The notes: generated from the sequence alone by a model not told the origin. 64,000 nt of DNA from Nocardia vulneris (GCF_001613425.1 NZ_BDCI01000010.1:62001-126000); one strand, 5' to 3'. Counted from the first letter of the stretch, positions 1 through 8,486 are shown. Made by a program: numbers and translations.

Positions 1-321
1 CCGCTGGACGACGAGCTGGTCGGCGTCGCGCTGCGCTACGAAACCGGTGGGTCCGGCCGGGCACAGATGTGTTCGATCTGCCTGACCACGCACACCGGTA
101 GCGGGGTTTCCCTGCTGACCGCGGCCAAGGCCGGCCCGTCCGGGCGCAACGGCAACACGATCGGCACCTACATGTGCACCGATCTGAACTGTTCGCTGTA
201 CGCGCGCGGCAAGAAGACCCCCGCGCTGGGCAACCGGTACCGGGAGAACCTGAACCCCGAGCAGAAGGTCGAGCGGTTGCTGACCAACCTGCAGGCGTTC
301 ATCGCCAGGCTCAAAGCCTGA
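1..321 (+). CDS. FBP-type zinc-finger protein, C-terminal part
   Basis: The frame is open from the first base, so only the last 106 residues are present. CSIC near the middle and MCTDLNC about 40 residues later give four cysteines spaced like the treble-clef zinc finger of FBP (elongation factor G-binding) proteins; SLYARGKKT and a helical tail that includes ERLLTNL also fit that domain. In Gram-positives, FBP-family fingers bind EF-G on the ribosome and can rescue drug-stalled EF-G; a role here is inferred from the domain only. The N-terminal domain lies outside the window. The gene is followed by an inverted repeat at 440-509. Confidence 0.75.
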   Translation, partial: PLDDELVGVALRYETGGSGRAQMCSICLTTHTGSGVSLLTAAKAGPSGRNGNTIGTYMCTDLNCSLYARGKKTPALGNRYRENLNPEQKVERLLTNLQAFIARLKA

Positions 322-439
322 TCCCCCCTGATCGAGCAAGCCGATAAAGAAAATGGAGGTAGATGCCATGCGCCGACACTCGACGCTCGGCTCGTCGCAC
401 CCCGAGTCCCGCGACGACACCAGCCCACTCGGGGTGCAC

Positions 440-509
440 CGGGTTTCCTCTCCGGTCGAGACGGCCCGACCGCATGCGGCCGGACCGTGTCATCCGGGGA
501 GGAAACCCG
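440..509. repeat. Interrupted inverted repeat, possible terminator
   Basis: Eleven-base arms CGGGTTTCCTC (440-450) and GAGGAAACCCG (499-509) are exact complements, and the CCGG next to each arm extends the stem. The 48-base interior is itself palindrome-rich (GGCCG and GACCG blocks). It lies between the plus-strand FBP gene and the minus-strand PepSY gene, so it may end both transcripts, although there is no T-tract. The rest of 322-520 holds nothing I recognise. Confidence 0.45.
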
Positions 510-520
510 AGGCGAGCCGG

Positions 521-2002
521 TTACGCCGCGCGTAGCCGAGCCCGCAGGCCGACGAGCACGTCGACGACCAGGAACGCGAGCAGGCTGAGTCCGACCAGCG
601 GGGCGAACCAACCGACCAGCACCGCGACCAAGACCAGCGGCACGGCCGCCCACGGCGAGGACCGGCGCAGTGCGCCGCGCTTCGGAGCCCGGCCCAGCGG
701 GATCCGCCCGGCACCACCGCGGGTCGGTCGCCTGCGCCACCACATGAGGTAACCGCGCACCAGCACGGTGATCAGTCCGATCATCGCCGCGAGCAGCAGC
801 AATTGGTTGAGCAGACCGAACAGCAGACCCATGTGGAACTGAATGCCCCAGTTGGTGAGCTTGGCCATCAGCGGCCAATCGGCGTACGCGAGCCGATCGG
901 TGACCGCGCCGGTGGCGCCGTCCACGGCGACCGCGTCCACCGTGTACGTGCCCGGCATCCGCCGTTCCTTCACCGCGAACGCCTGGGTGGGCTCGGCCGG
1001 GATGCTGATCTCGACGGCCTGGGTGAGGCCGTTGGCGCGTGCGGTCCGGTAGACCTGATCGAGCTGGACGATCCGATCCGACACGTCGGCGGGCGCGGGC
1101 GCGGCGGTGTGCCCGGCGTGGTGATCGCCACCCGGATCATGCGCGGGCGCAACGGCTCCCGGCAGTGTGGTGGTGACCGCGGGCGTGGTCCAGCTGAGCT
1201 GCTGGCGAATCTCGGTGATGTTCGCGCCCGCGTAGGTCGACCAGGTCATACCCGTAGCCGAGAGCAAGAGAATGATCGGCAGCACCCACATGCCGACCGA
1301 GCCGTGCCAGTTCACGGTGCGGCCGCGGCCCTGCTGCGACCGGTCCGGCGTGAACAGCCAGCGCGCCGAATTCCGTTGCCTGCGTGCGCGCACCCGGCGC
1401 AGCCAGATGACCAGACCGGCCAGCGCGATCACCCACAGCCACGACGCGGCCAGCTCGCTGTAGAGCCGGCCGGGTTCGCCGAGGTGCAGATCTCGGTGCA
1501 GACGGTCGATCCAGGTGCGCAGCGGAAGCGCGCCCGAACTGCCGTAGACGACCGAATCACCCACGGGCTGAGCGGTATACGGATCGACGAACACCGCGCG
1601 CCGCTCCGACGCGCCCAGGGTGGGATCGGCGAACAGCACCCGGGTGGTGTCCTCGGCGCCCGCCGCGGGGGCGACCGCGTTCAGCGTGAGGTTCGGCTGG
1701 GTCGCGACGGCGGCACCGACCTGCTCGGACAGCGGTTTGGGTGCGCCGCCGGTGGACTCCACGGTCAGCAGGTCACGCGACACGATCGATTCCAGGGTCG
1801 GCGAGATCGCGTAGAGCGCGCCGGTGACCGCGGCGATGAGGATGAACGGTGCGACGAAGACGCCGGCGTAGAAGTGCAGTCGCATCGCGAGTGCGTTGAG
1901 CCCGTTGCGGGTCGCGGGCTTGGGCCGGGCGGGCCGGGCGGGCGTGGAATCGGGTACGGCCGCCGGTGCTCCGGTGTCCGTCGTTATTTCTGTTGTGCTC
2001 AC
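521..2002 (-). CDS. PepSY-associated membrane protein
   Basis: A 493-residue integral membrane protein with PepSY_TM architecture. An N-terminal helix follows the LHFYAGVFVAPFILIAAVTG motif, a middle helix lies around WLWVIALAGLVIWLRR, a third around MWVLPIILLLSATGMTW, and two or more helices are near the C-terminus, with periplasmic loops between them. A His-rich loop (HDPGGDHHAGH) may bind metal. Proteins of this family often sit in iron or copper uptake operons; here the partner is the small membrane protein upstream. I chose GTG 2002 because the preceding in-frame stretch (to 2101) is Pro/Cys-rich and has no ribosome site. No clear Shine-Dalgarno precedes 2002 either. Confidence 0.8.
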   Translation of the reverse strand: MSTTEITTDTGAPAAVPDSTPARPARPKPATRNGLNALAMRLHFYAGVFVAPFILIAAVTGALYAISPTLESIVSRDLLTVESTGGAPKPLSEQVGAAVATQPNLTLNAVAPAAGAEDTTRVLFADPTLGASERRAVFVDPYTAQPVGDSVVYGSSGALPLRTWIDRLHRDLHLGEPGRLYSELAASWLWVIALAGLVIWLRRVRARRQRNSARWLFTPDRSQQGRGRTVNWHGSVGMWVLPIILLLSATGMTWSTYAGANITEIRQQLSWTTPAVTTTLPGAVAPAHDPGGDHHAGHTAAPAPADVSDRIVQLDQVYRTARANGLTQAVEISIPAEPTQAFAVKERRMPGTYTVDAVAVDGATGAVTDRLAYADWPLMAKLTNWGIQFHMGLLFGLLNQLLLLAAMIGLITVLVRGYLMWWRRRPTRGGAGRIPLGRAPKRGALRRSSPWAAVPLVLVAVLVGWFAPLVGLSLLAFLVVDVLVGLRARLRAA

Positions 2003-2242
2003 GATTTTTCGATTCTGAAGTTCGGGTAACCCGGGTTCCGGCGGTGCGGTCGGCTTGGCGGTGCCGCACGCAGCCGGGGTGCCGGGTCGACAAGAAGACA
2101 TAGCGCTGTCCGGGCACAGCCACGGAAAGCAGAGCTGGTCGCGGGGATACGGCGAGCGAAAGCTGCTACGCGCCCAAGGGGCGTCGACGGTGTGCCGGGA
2201 CGCACGTGTTCACGCGACCGGTCGGTCGGCGTGACGAGGTGA

Positions 2243-2806
2243 TCAGCGGGCGACGGCCACCGGCGGAGCGCGGGTGCGCAGCGATTCCGCGGCGAAGATA
2301 CGCAGGATGACCCGGTCGCGGTGGGTGGTGCGCAGCGGGGCGGGTTCCGGCAGGAACGGCCGCACCCGCCGGGGTGGCAGCACCCGGCGCAGCACCGCGG
2401 TGCCGGCCCGGTAGGCGGTTTCCGCGCCGCGGATCACGGCGGCCGCGACGACGGCCGCGAGGATGTGGGCGGTGAGCATGGCCGGGGTCAGCTGGGCATC
2501 GCCGTGATGCAGATGCCCCGAACCCAGACCCATCGTCAGGTGGCCGAGCAACTGTCCGGCGACCAGGGCGGCGACCAGACCGGTCGCGGTGTCGCGCAGC
2601 GGCGCGAGTCCGGCGACCAGCGCCCCGATCAGCGCGGCGGTACCAGCGAGCAGAGTGAGCGTGGTGCCGCTCGGCGGCATGCCGCCGGACGCCCAGCCAT
2701 GTGCCGCAACAGAAATGGTGCCCGAGATCGCTCCGGCCGAAGCGCCGCGCACCCGCGCGACGGCGCTGCGTTGTCCCGCAGCAGCCCGGTCGAACTCGTT
2801 GTTCAC
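2243..2806 (-). CDS. Small multi-pass membrane protein
   Basis: A 187-residue protein with four or five hydrophobic segments (around TLLAGTAALIGALVAGLAPL, ATGLVAALVAGQLLGHL and MLTAHILAAVVAAAVIRG) and a short basic C-terminal tail. The loop GSGHLHHGDAQ has three His residues, which would suit metal or haem contact. It is the same strand as the PepSY gene and 240 bases upstream of it, so the two are probably co-expressed. GTG 2806 is preferred over the 2833 start because homologous-looking sequence begins there; this is weak. Function unknown. Confidence 0.65.
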   Translation of the reverse strand: MNNEFDRAAAGQRSAVARVRGASAGAISGTISVAAHGWASGGMPPSGTTLTLLAGTAALIGALVAGLAPLRDTATGLVAALVAGQLLGHLTMGLGSGHLHHGDAQLTPAMLTAHILAAVVAAAVIRGAETAYRAGTAVLRRVLPPRRVRPFLPEPAPLRTTHRDRVILRIFAAESLRTRAPPVAVAR

Positions 2807-2890
2807 TCGCTGATAGTAGCCGACGGATTGCACGGTTTTCCCCGCCGGACAACCGGGGAAGCAACTGTGGACCAGCCGTCGGCTACCTGC

Positions 2891-4549
2891 TCAGCTCGCG
2901 TCGACGTCCATCTCGATGAGCGGTTTGCGCAGCAGCTTGCCGGTGGCGTTGCGCGGGAGTTCGTCGAGGAAGATCACCTCGCGGGGGACCTTGTAGCGGG
3001 CCAGGTTCGCCTTGACGAAGTCCTTGATCTCCTGGGCGTCCCGCTTGGAGTCGGGGCCGGGCACGACGAAGGCGCGCAGGCGCTTGCCGAACTCGCGATC
3101 GTCGACGCCTACTACGGCGGCCTCGAAGATGTCCTCGCGTCCGGCGATCAGGTTCTCCACCTCGAGCGGGAAGACGTTCTCGCCGCCGGAGACGATCATG
3201 TCGTCGTCGCGGCCGTCGATGTAGAGCAGCCCGTCGGCGTCGAAATGGCCGACGTCGCCGCTGGACATCATGCCGTCGACGACCTCTTTGGTGCGGCCGT
3301 CGGTGTAGCCGGTGAACGCGAAACCGTTGTCGACGAAGATGGTGCCGGTGACATTCGGCTTCGTGATCGGCTTGCGGTTCTCGTCCAGCAGCACGATCTT
3401 GATCCCGACCGGCGCCCGACCCGCGGTGGTCGGCGCTTTGCGCAGATCCTCCGGCGTCGCGACGGTCATCACGGCGCACTCGGTGGAGCCGTAGAGGTTG
3501 TAGAGGGTGTCGCCGAAGTAGTCGAGCGTCCGGGTCACCACGTCGGGGGCGATGGCCGAGCCCGCCGCGAAGATCACCTCGAGGGTGCGCGGGTCGTACT
3601 TGGCCAGCACCTCCTCGTCGAGATCGAGGATGCGCTGCAACATGGTCGGCACCACCACCAGCGAGTCGGCGCGGTATTTGACGATGTTCTGCAGCGTCAG
3701 CTCCGGGTCGAACCGGCGCTGCTGGAAGACCACCCGATTGCCGAGCGCGACACCGAGGGTGAACTGGGACAGCCCGGTGCCGTGGAAGATCGGCGCGGCC
3801 ATGATCATGGTGCCGTTGTGCGGCAACGGCACCCGGTCGACGAACTGCGCCGACGCGAACGGGCTCACTTTGTCCCGCGGCGCGCCCTTCGGCGTACCGG
3901 TGGTGCCGCTGGTCAGGATGACCATGCCGCCCGGCTTCGCGGGCGCGGGCAGCGGTGCGGTGGATTCGCCCGCGATGAGCGAGGCGATGGTCGGGATCGC
4001 CGGGTCGGCGTTGTCCTTGGCGTCGACCCAGGTGAGGATCCGGGGGATATCGGCGGGAATGGCGCTCATCAGGTCCAGGAACTCGCTGTCGTGCAGCACC
4101 GCCTTCACCTTTTCGCGCTCGGCCACGTCGGCGAACTGCGGCTTGGCGAACCCGGTGTTCATCAGCACCGTGCGCACGCCGAGCTTGCCCGCCGCGAGCA
4201 GGCTCAGCACCATGCCGCGGTGATCGCGCGCCAGCACCGCCACCACGTCGCCCGGCCGCACGCCCTGCGTCGCCAGGCCGCGGGCCAGCGCGTTCGACTG
4301 CTCGTTCAGTTCGCCGAAGGTCAGCTCACCGGCCTCGTCGACGATCGCCCCCGCGTTGGGCCGGGTCTGCGCGGCGTGCATGGCGACGCCGGCGAACGGA
4401 CCGAGTTTCGTCACGTTGATCGCCGAGCGCACGGCCTGGTCGAGCCGGAGCGGATTGAACAGATGCCGCTTGACCATGACATTCACGCCGAGCGCGAGTG
4501 TTCCGGCCTTGCGGGCAGTGCCGCTCAACGCGGGGAAGGAGACAACCAT
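2891..4549 (-). CDS. Acyl-CoA synthetase, AMP-binding (FadD-type)
   Basis: A 552-residue ANL-superfamily ligase. Visible signatures are the P-loop-like LTSGTTGTPKGAPR, the AMP motif YNLYGSTE, SSGDVGHFDADG with the ribose-binding Asp, GRDDDMIVSGGENVFP, and the catalytic Lys in PRNATGKLLRK near the C-terminus. It should activate a fatty or other carboxylic acid to acyl-AMP and then acyl-CoA. ATG 4549 has GGAAGG about 10 nt upstream (a later ATG at 4477 has none). It lies 157 bases behind a paralogous ligase on the same strand, and the two resemble each other throughout, so they look like a tandem duplication. The substrate cannot be read from the sequence. Confidence 0.88.
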   Translation of the reverse strand: MVVSFPALSGTARKAGTLALGVNVMVKRHLFNPLRLDQAVRSAINVTKLGPFAGVAMHAAQTRPNAGAIVDEAGELTFGELNEQSNALARGLATQGVRPGDVVAVLARDHRGMVLSLLAAGKLGVRTVLMNTGFAKPQFADVAEREKVKAVLHDSEFLDLMSAIPADIPRILTWVDAKDNADPAIPTIASLIAGESTAPLPAPAKPGGMVILTSGTTGTPKGAPRDKVSPFASAQFVDRVPLPHNGTMIMAAPIFHGTGLSQFTLGVALGNRVVFQQRRFDPELTLQNIVKYRADSLVVVPTMLQRILDLDEEVLAKYDPRTLEVIFAAGSAIAPDVVTRTLDYFGDTLYNLYGSTECAVMTVATPEDLRKAPTTAGRAPVGIKIVLLDENRKPITKPNVTGTIFVDNGFAFTGYTDGRTKEVVDGMMSSGDVGHFDADGLLYIDGRDDDMIVSGGENVFPLEVENLIAGREDIFEAAVVGVDDREFGKRLRAFVVPGPDSKRDAQEIKDFVKANLARYKVPREVIFLDELPRNATGKLLRKPLIEMDVDAS

Positions 4550-4706
4550 CGACAACAACCTTCCGGCGGTCCCACCCGGGGAGCCGGTGGGTGGTGCGGA
4601 CCGCGACTACGGGATCCAGTGCTGTCGCTAACAATAGCAACCATCTGTAACCGGATGTGTCACGTATCTCAACAGCTCCTACCGGTGGGTAACCAGCCGA
4701 TGACCG

Positions 4707-6332
4707 TCAGGCGGTGGTGTCGTACTCCACCAGCACCCGCCGCAGCAGTTTGCCGGTCGGATTGCGCGGCAGGTCGTCGAGGAACACCACCTCGCGCGGC
4801 ACCTTGTAGCGGGCCAGGTTGTTCTTGACGTAGGCCTTGATCTCCTCGCCGTCCGGATTCTGGCCCGGCTCGGGAACCACGAAGGCGCGCAACCGCTTTC
4901 CGAATTCGGCATCGTCCACACCGACCACCGCCGCGTCGAAGATGTCCGGACGCTCCAGCAGCAGGTTCTCCACCTCCTGCGGGAAGACGTTCTCGCCGCC
5001 GGAGACGATCATGTCGTCGTCGCGGCCGTCCACCATCAGCAGGCCGTGCTCGTCGAAGTGGCCGACGTCACCGCTGGACATGAAGCCGTCGATGATCTGC
5101 TTGTTGCGGCCGTCGGTGTAGCCCTCGAACGGCGTCCCGCTGCGGATGAAGATGCGCGCGGTCGTGCCGATCGCGGTGACCGGCTGGTCGTTGTCGTCGA
5201 ACAGCCGCACCTCGCAGGTGACCGGCGCGCGGCCGACCGTGCCGGGCGCGATGGCCAGGTCCTGCGGGTTCGCGATGGCCGCCACCGAGCATTCGGTCGA
5301 GCCGTACAGGTTGTACAGGACCGGCCCGAACACCTGAGTGGCCTTCATGGTGAGCTCCGGCGACAACGCCGAGCCCGCGAGCAGGATGACCTTCAGCGAC
5401 GAGGTGTCGTACTTGGCGCGGATCTCCGGATCCAGCTCCGTCATCCGGTGCAGCATGGTCGGCACCGCGACGAGCATCTCCGCCTTGTGATCGGCGATCA
5501 ACTTCAGTGTCGCCTCGGCGTCGAAGCGGCGGCGCACCACGATCTTGTTGCCCATGGCCATGCCGACCAGCCAGGTACCGAACCCGGTGCTGTGGAAGAT
5601 CGGCGAGACGATCACCTGCGCGCCCCGGTACGGGAACGGGATGCGGTCGAGGAACTGCGCGGTGGCCAGCGGCGACACCTTCGCGCGGGTGGCGCCCTTC
5701 GGCAGGCCGGTGGTGCCGCTGGTGAGGATGATGAAGCCACCCGGCTTGCTCGGCGGGGCCAGTTCCGCGCTGGAGTTCGCCGCGACCAGATCGTCGAGAG
5801 TCTGTGCGCCCGCGGGCAATTCGGTGCCCTCGTCGACCCAGGTGAGGTAGCGCGGGAGGTCGGCGGGCAGAGCATCGAGCAGGCCGAGGAACTCGCTGTC
5901 GTGCAGCATCGCCTTGACCTGTTCGCGCTGGCACACCTCGGCGAACTGCGGTTTGGCGAACCCGGTGTTCATCAGCGCCACCCGCACGCCGGCCTTGCTC
6001 GCGGCGACCATGGACAGGATCAGGCCGCGATGGTCGCGGGCCAGCACCCCGACGACGGTGCCCTCGGTGAGCCCGGCCGCGTGCAGGCCGCGCGCGATCG
6101 CGGTCGACTGCTTGTCGATCTGGCCGTAGGTCAGCTCACCCTTTTCGTCGGCCAGCGCGAGGGAGTCCGGCGCGATGCGCGCGGCGTGGCGGATCAGCGT
6201 GGCCTGCGGCCCGTAGATCTGCGATTCCTTCATCGTGCGAAGCGTTTCCAGCGGTTTGCGCGGATCGGAGACCCCGCGCTTCCGCAGCACTCCCAACGCC
6301 TTCACGACCTCGAGCGCGTGCGCCACCTTCAT
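4707..6332 (-). CDS. Acyl-CoA synthetase, AMP-binding (FadD-type), paralogue
   Basis: A 541-residue ANL ligase with the same signatures as its downstream neighbour: LTSGTTGLPKGATR, YNLYGSTECS, SSGDVGHFDEHG, GRDDDMIVSGGENVFP and the catalytic Lys in PRNPTGKLLRR. The two proteins align without large gaps after residue about 50, but the N-termini differ. ATG 6332 has an excellent GGAGGTG ribosome site 7 nt upstream. It is the first gene of the pair, and the 6333-6627 region upstream should hold their promoter, though I see no clear one on the minus strand. Mycobacterial FadD2/FadD12-type proteins are plausible relatives. Confidence 0.88.
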   Translation of the reverse strand: MKVAHALEVVKALGVLRKRGVSDPRKPLETLRTMKESQIYGPQATLIRHAARIAPDSLALADEKGELTYGQIDKQSTAIARGLHAAGLTEGTVVGVLARDHRGLILSMVAASKAGVRVALMNTGFAKPQFAEVCQREQVKAMLHDSEFLGLLDALPADLPRYLTWVDEGTELPAGAQTLDDLVAANSSAELAPPSKPGGFIILTSGTTGLPKGATRAKVSPLATAQFLDRIPFPYRGAQVIVSPIFHSTGFGTWLVGMAMGNKIVVRRRFDAEATLKLIADHKAEMLVAVPTMLHRMTELDPEIRAKYDTSSLKVILLAGSALSPELTMKATQVFGPVLYNLYGSTECSVAAIANPQDLAIAPGTVGRAPVTCEVRLFDDNDQPVTAIGTTARIFIRSGTPFEGYTDGRNKQIIDGFMSSGDVGHFDEHGLLMVDGRDDDMIVSGGENVFPQEVENLLLERPDIFDAAVVGVDDAEFGKRLRAFVVPEPGQNPDGEEIKAYVKNNLARYKVPREVVFLDDLPRNPTGKLLRRVLVEYDTTA

Positions 6333-6553
6333 GTCGAAACACCTCCACAGAACCTCGCGTCGGCACTCGACCTAGCGAACTGGTACGGCCACTTTCGGCA
6401 TACCGTAGCAGTGCTTCGTGTGCGGGGTCACAGACTGAACCGGATTAATCGGACATGGTCGCCCTGTCGGGGTCCGGCCCGAGGGATTCCGGGGATTTCG
6501 TGGGAGGAATTTCGGTAACCGGCGTGTCGCCGGACCGCCGGACCGGCGGTTAT

Positions 6554-6582
6554 TTGACATGGTCAGCCGCTGCGCGTTCGAT
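6554..6582 (+). promoter_or_regulatory. Promoter of the Cys-rich small ORF
   Basis: A perfect -35 TTGACA (6554-6559), a 17-base spacer and a weaker -10 TTCGAT (6577-6582) lie 45 bases before the ATG of the Cys-rich ORF. An inverted pair GTTCGA (6576-6581) / TCGAAC (6598-6603) straddles the likely transcription start and could be a regulator site. The surrounding stretch is less GC-rich than its neighbours. Confidence 0.5.
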
Positions 6583-6627
6583 GCACGCAAGGGGTAGTCG
6601 AACACCAGAATGGAGGCTGATTCAACG

Positions 6628-6747
6628 ATGATCATCAGGCTTGTTCGCTCGACTTCGGTACCGGCGCCGGACTGCACCTGCGGTCCGAGCTGCCAATGCG
6701 GCTGCCAATCCGGCGGCGCCTGCTCGTGCGGTGACCAGTGCGGCTGA
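6628..6747 (+). CDS. Metallothionein-like Cys-rich small protein
   Basis: A 39-residue ORF with eight cysteines in its last 25 residues, arranged as CTCGPSCQCGC then CSCGDQC. The close CxC and CxxxC spacing with Gly and no other hydrophobic core is what a metallothionein needs to wrap Cu(I), Zn or Cd. GGAGG lies 11 nt before the ATG, and a promoter with perfect TTGACA is upstream. Third codon positions are mostly G or C, as in a real Nocardia gene. It is convergent with an ArsR-type regulator, a family that often controls metal genes. The first 14 residues are not Cys-rich. Related function to MymT of mycobacteria is inference: there is no clear alignment. Confidence 0.6.
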   Translation: MIIRLVRSTSVPAPDCTCGPSCQCGCQSGGACSCGDQCG

Positions 6748-6811
6748 TCCGCACCCTCGTTGTCGTCGTCTTCGCGCTCTGCGCAGGTCAGCTCGGCGAC
6801 CTGAGTTAGGT

Positions 6812-7311
6812 TCAGCGCCGCGCGCTGGCCAGTGCGACAAGCAACGGCACCACCCGGCCCGCGGGCACCTCGAAACGCCCGCGGCCGGCGGTGTGCAGCC
6901 AGCCGACCGCGGCCAGCTGCCGCAGATGGTGATAGACTTGGCCCGAGGTGCCGACCCCTCGAGGCCGACCAGTTCGGCGGCGGTCCTGCGGCCGCCCATG
7001 ATCTCCCGCAGTAACCGCAGTCGCACCGGGTTGCCCAGCGCGGCAAGGCATTCCGCGGTCTCGGCCCAGTCGTCCTCGATCAGGTCGCCGGTGGTGAACG
7101 TGGCCTGCCAGCTGTATTGCTCATCGGTCGGCAGTCGCAGCGAACCCGCGAACAGCACGCCGCCGTTCGGCTCGTCGGTCGCGGTGAACTCCTCGTGCAG
7201 GCGGGTAGCCGCCCAGCGGTCCGACGACGCCTCGATCCCGTTCCCGTTCGCGAAGGGCAGCAGCCCGTCGAGTCGCCGTTCGAGTTCCGCGACCCGCTCT
7301 TCCAGACTCAC
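6812..7311 (-). pseudogene. ArsR-family regulator with frameshift
   Basis: Two overlapping frames together give one ArsR/SmtB-type winged-helix protein. The first (from GTG 7311) has a coiled N-terminus (SLEERVAELERRL) and reads through ECLAALGNPVRLRLLREI to VGLEG. The second resumes with VGTSGQVYHHLRQLAAVGW, the recognition helix and wing, and stops at 6812. One base is missing at the run of four C (plus strand 6955-6958). Either the gene is newly inactivated or the base call is wrong; everything else is intact. No CxC metal site is evident in the readable part. Its start is leaderless: the -10 TAACTT lies 7 nt before the GTG. Confidence 0.7.
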
Positions 7312-7318
7312 GTCACAG

Positions 7319-7347
7319 AAGTTACGGAACTACGTAGTTCCGAACAA
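7319..7347 (-). promoter_or_regulatory. Promoter with palindromic operator for the ArsR gene
   Basis: On the minus strand, -35 TTGTTC (7347-7342), exactly 17 bases, then -10 TAACTT (7324-7319), then GTG 7 nt later. A perfect 18-bp palindrome CGGAACTAC/GTAGTTCCG at 7325-7342 fills the whole spacer. A dimeric regulator bound there would block RNA polymerase, so this is very probably the autoregulatory operator of the ArsR protein. Confidence 0.7.
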
Positions 7348-7410
7348 GAGGTCATCGGGGTGCGCAACGGCCGCCGCGGGCTGCGCCGCGACGGCCGTCC
7401 TGCCGGTTGC

Positions 7411-8043
7411 TCAGTTGTAGACCGCGCCGAACGACGGCACCGAGATCGTGCCCAGCTGATACTGATACCCGTCCGGGTTCGCGTCGCTCACCGGAACCGA
7501 CCAGCGGTGCCACAGGCTGCCGTACACCGCGGCGACGATCATGCCCGGGCCGGTGTCCAGGGCTCGGGACCGGATCGTGGTGTCCACCGGGACGTCGTTG
7601 TGCTCGTTCAGCACTTCGGTGCCGCTGCGGCCGTTGGACAGATTGATCCACAGCACTTCGAGTTTCGCGCCACCCTGATTCGGTGCGATGGTGCCGGGCC
7701 CGCCGAAGAACCCGAACCGGAACCCGTCGAGGCCGAGCGCGATACCGGACCCGTACACGCCGGGACCGTCACCGCGGCCGATATCCGACTGCGCCGGAAT
7801 CTGGAACGGTTGCGCGGGCAGCGCCACCTGTCCGGCCTGGTTCAGCTGCCCCGAAGCGAGCAGCCGATCCACCGCCTGCTCGGCCTGCGCGTTGCCCGCG
7901 GCCGCCGCGCGCAACTGCTGCGCGGCCGTGCCCCAATCGACGGTGCTCGGTGCCGCACCGGCACTGCCGGCGAAAACGCCCGCGACAACCGCTGTTGTGG
8001 CGAAAACGGTTGCGAGGCGACGGATCACACTCGGTCGTTCCAT
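7411..8043 (-). CDS. Exported protein of unknown function
   Basis: A 210-residue protein. The N-terminus is a typical Sec signal: basic MERPSVIRR, hydrophobic stretch, and cleavage after GSAGAA or just before APSTVDWG. ATG 8043 has AAGGAG nine bases upstream, so the longer reading from 8097 is not used. The mature part starts with a short Ala/Gln helix and then a beta-rich, Gly-rich domain (GLDGFRFGFFGGPGT, ...WINLSNGRSG) with no cysteines. I do not recognise the family. It is probably a secreted or cell-envelope protein; the ArsR gene lies 99 bases downstream on the same strand. Confidence 0.7.
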   Translation of the reverse strand: MERPSVIRRLATVFATTAVVAGVFAGSAGAAPSTVDWGTAAQQLRAAAAGNAQAEQAVDRLLASGQLNQAGQVALPAQPFQIPAQSDIGRGDGPGVYGSGIALGLDGFRFGFFGGPGTIAPNQGGAKLEVLWINLSNGRSGTEVLNEHNDVPVDTTIRSRALDTGPGMIVAAVYGSLWHRWSVPVSDANPDGYQYQLGTISVPSFGAVYN

Positions 8044-8296
8044 CTGCAGTTTCTCCTTGAGGTCTCTGGTACAGCTCGCGAGAAAACATTCGCTCAATTG
8101 TCGATCAAGAAACCCGGGCCGTTACGCAACCACCCCTGATCGAACCGTTCCACTATCCAACTCGTACGCCCTTTTCCCGCTGCGACATTCCGGAACATTC
8201 CAACTGGAACCCAACAATCCCGACATTCAGGGCGAATTCCGCCTCAACCGCGACCGCTAGATCTGAAACGAGCACATTCGCGCGGCACCCGAAAGC

Positions 8297-8393
8297 CGTT
8301 GGTGCGGTGCACAGAGCGTCCATACGGTTCACAGAGGCTGTAGGGGCTGTGAACCGTATGGATGCTCTGTGAATCTTCTGCGGCACACCAACG
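8297..8393. repeat. Long inverted repeat (cruciform-forming)
   Basis: Arms at 8310-8334 and 8347-8371 match at 24 of 25 positions (one G/A difference) around a 12-base loop. A second outer pair CGTTGGTG (8297-8304) and CACCAACG (8386-8393) extends it. The whole element is 97 bases. It lies in a gene-free stretch next to a dispersed intergenic repeat copy. It is far larger than a normal terminator and may be a MITE- or REP-like element. Confidence 0.75.
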
Positions 8394-8416
8394 CTCGCGT
8401 TCGGCAGCGCATTTGT

Positions 8417-8486
8417 TCTGGAACCGGAAAAGGTGGCACAACTGGAACCTCGGGCGGAAAGTCGCTTTTAGGTGCCGAAAGTGCCT
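8417..8486. repeat. Dispersed intergenic repeat, copy 1
   Basis: Contains a core AACTGGAACCTCGGG followed by C and GGAAAGTCG (8441-8465), preceded by TTCTGGAACC and followed by AGGTGCCGAA. The second copy lies about 1.1 kb further on, on the same strand, with one mismatch in this core. On the minus strand both copies read DFPPEVPV, but neither belongs to a credible gene. The rest of 8044-8592 holds only this and the inverted repeat. Confidence 0.65.

Noticed and set aside
2321..4828. A long plus-strand open frame of over 800 codons
   Set aside because: It is the antisense of a clear acyl-CoA synthetase gene; its composition is Arg/Gly/His-rich and has no motif. Similar long antisense frames over 9505-12483, 26644-28308, 28475-29914 and 39659-41662 were dropped for the same reason.
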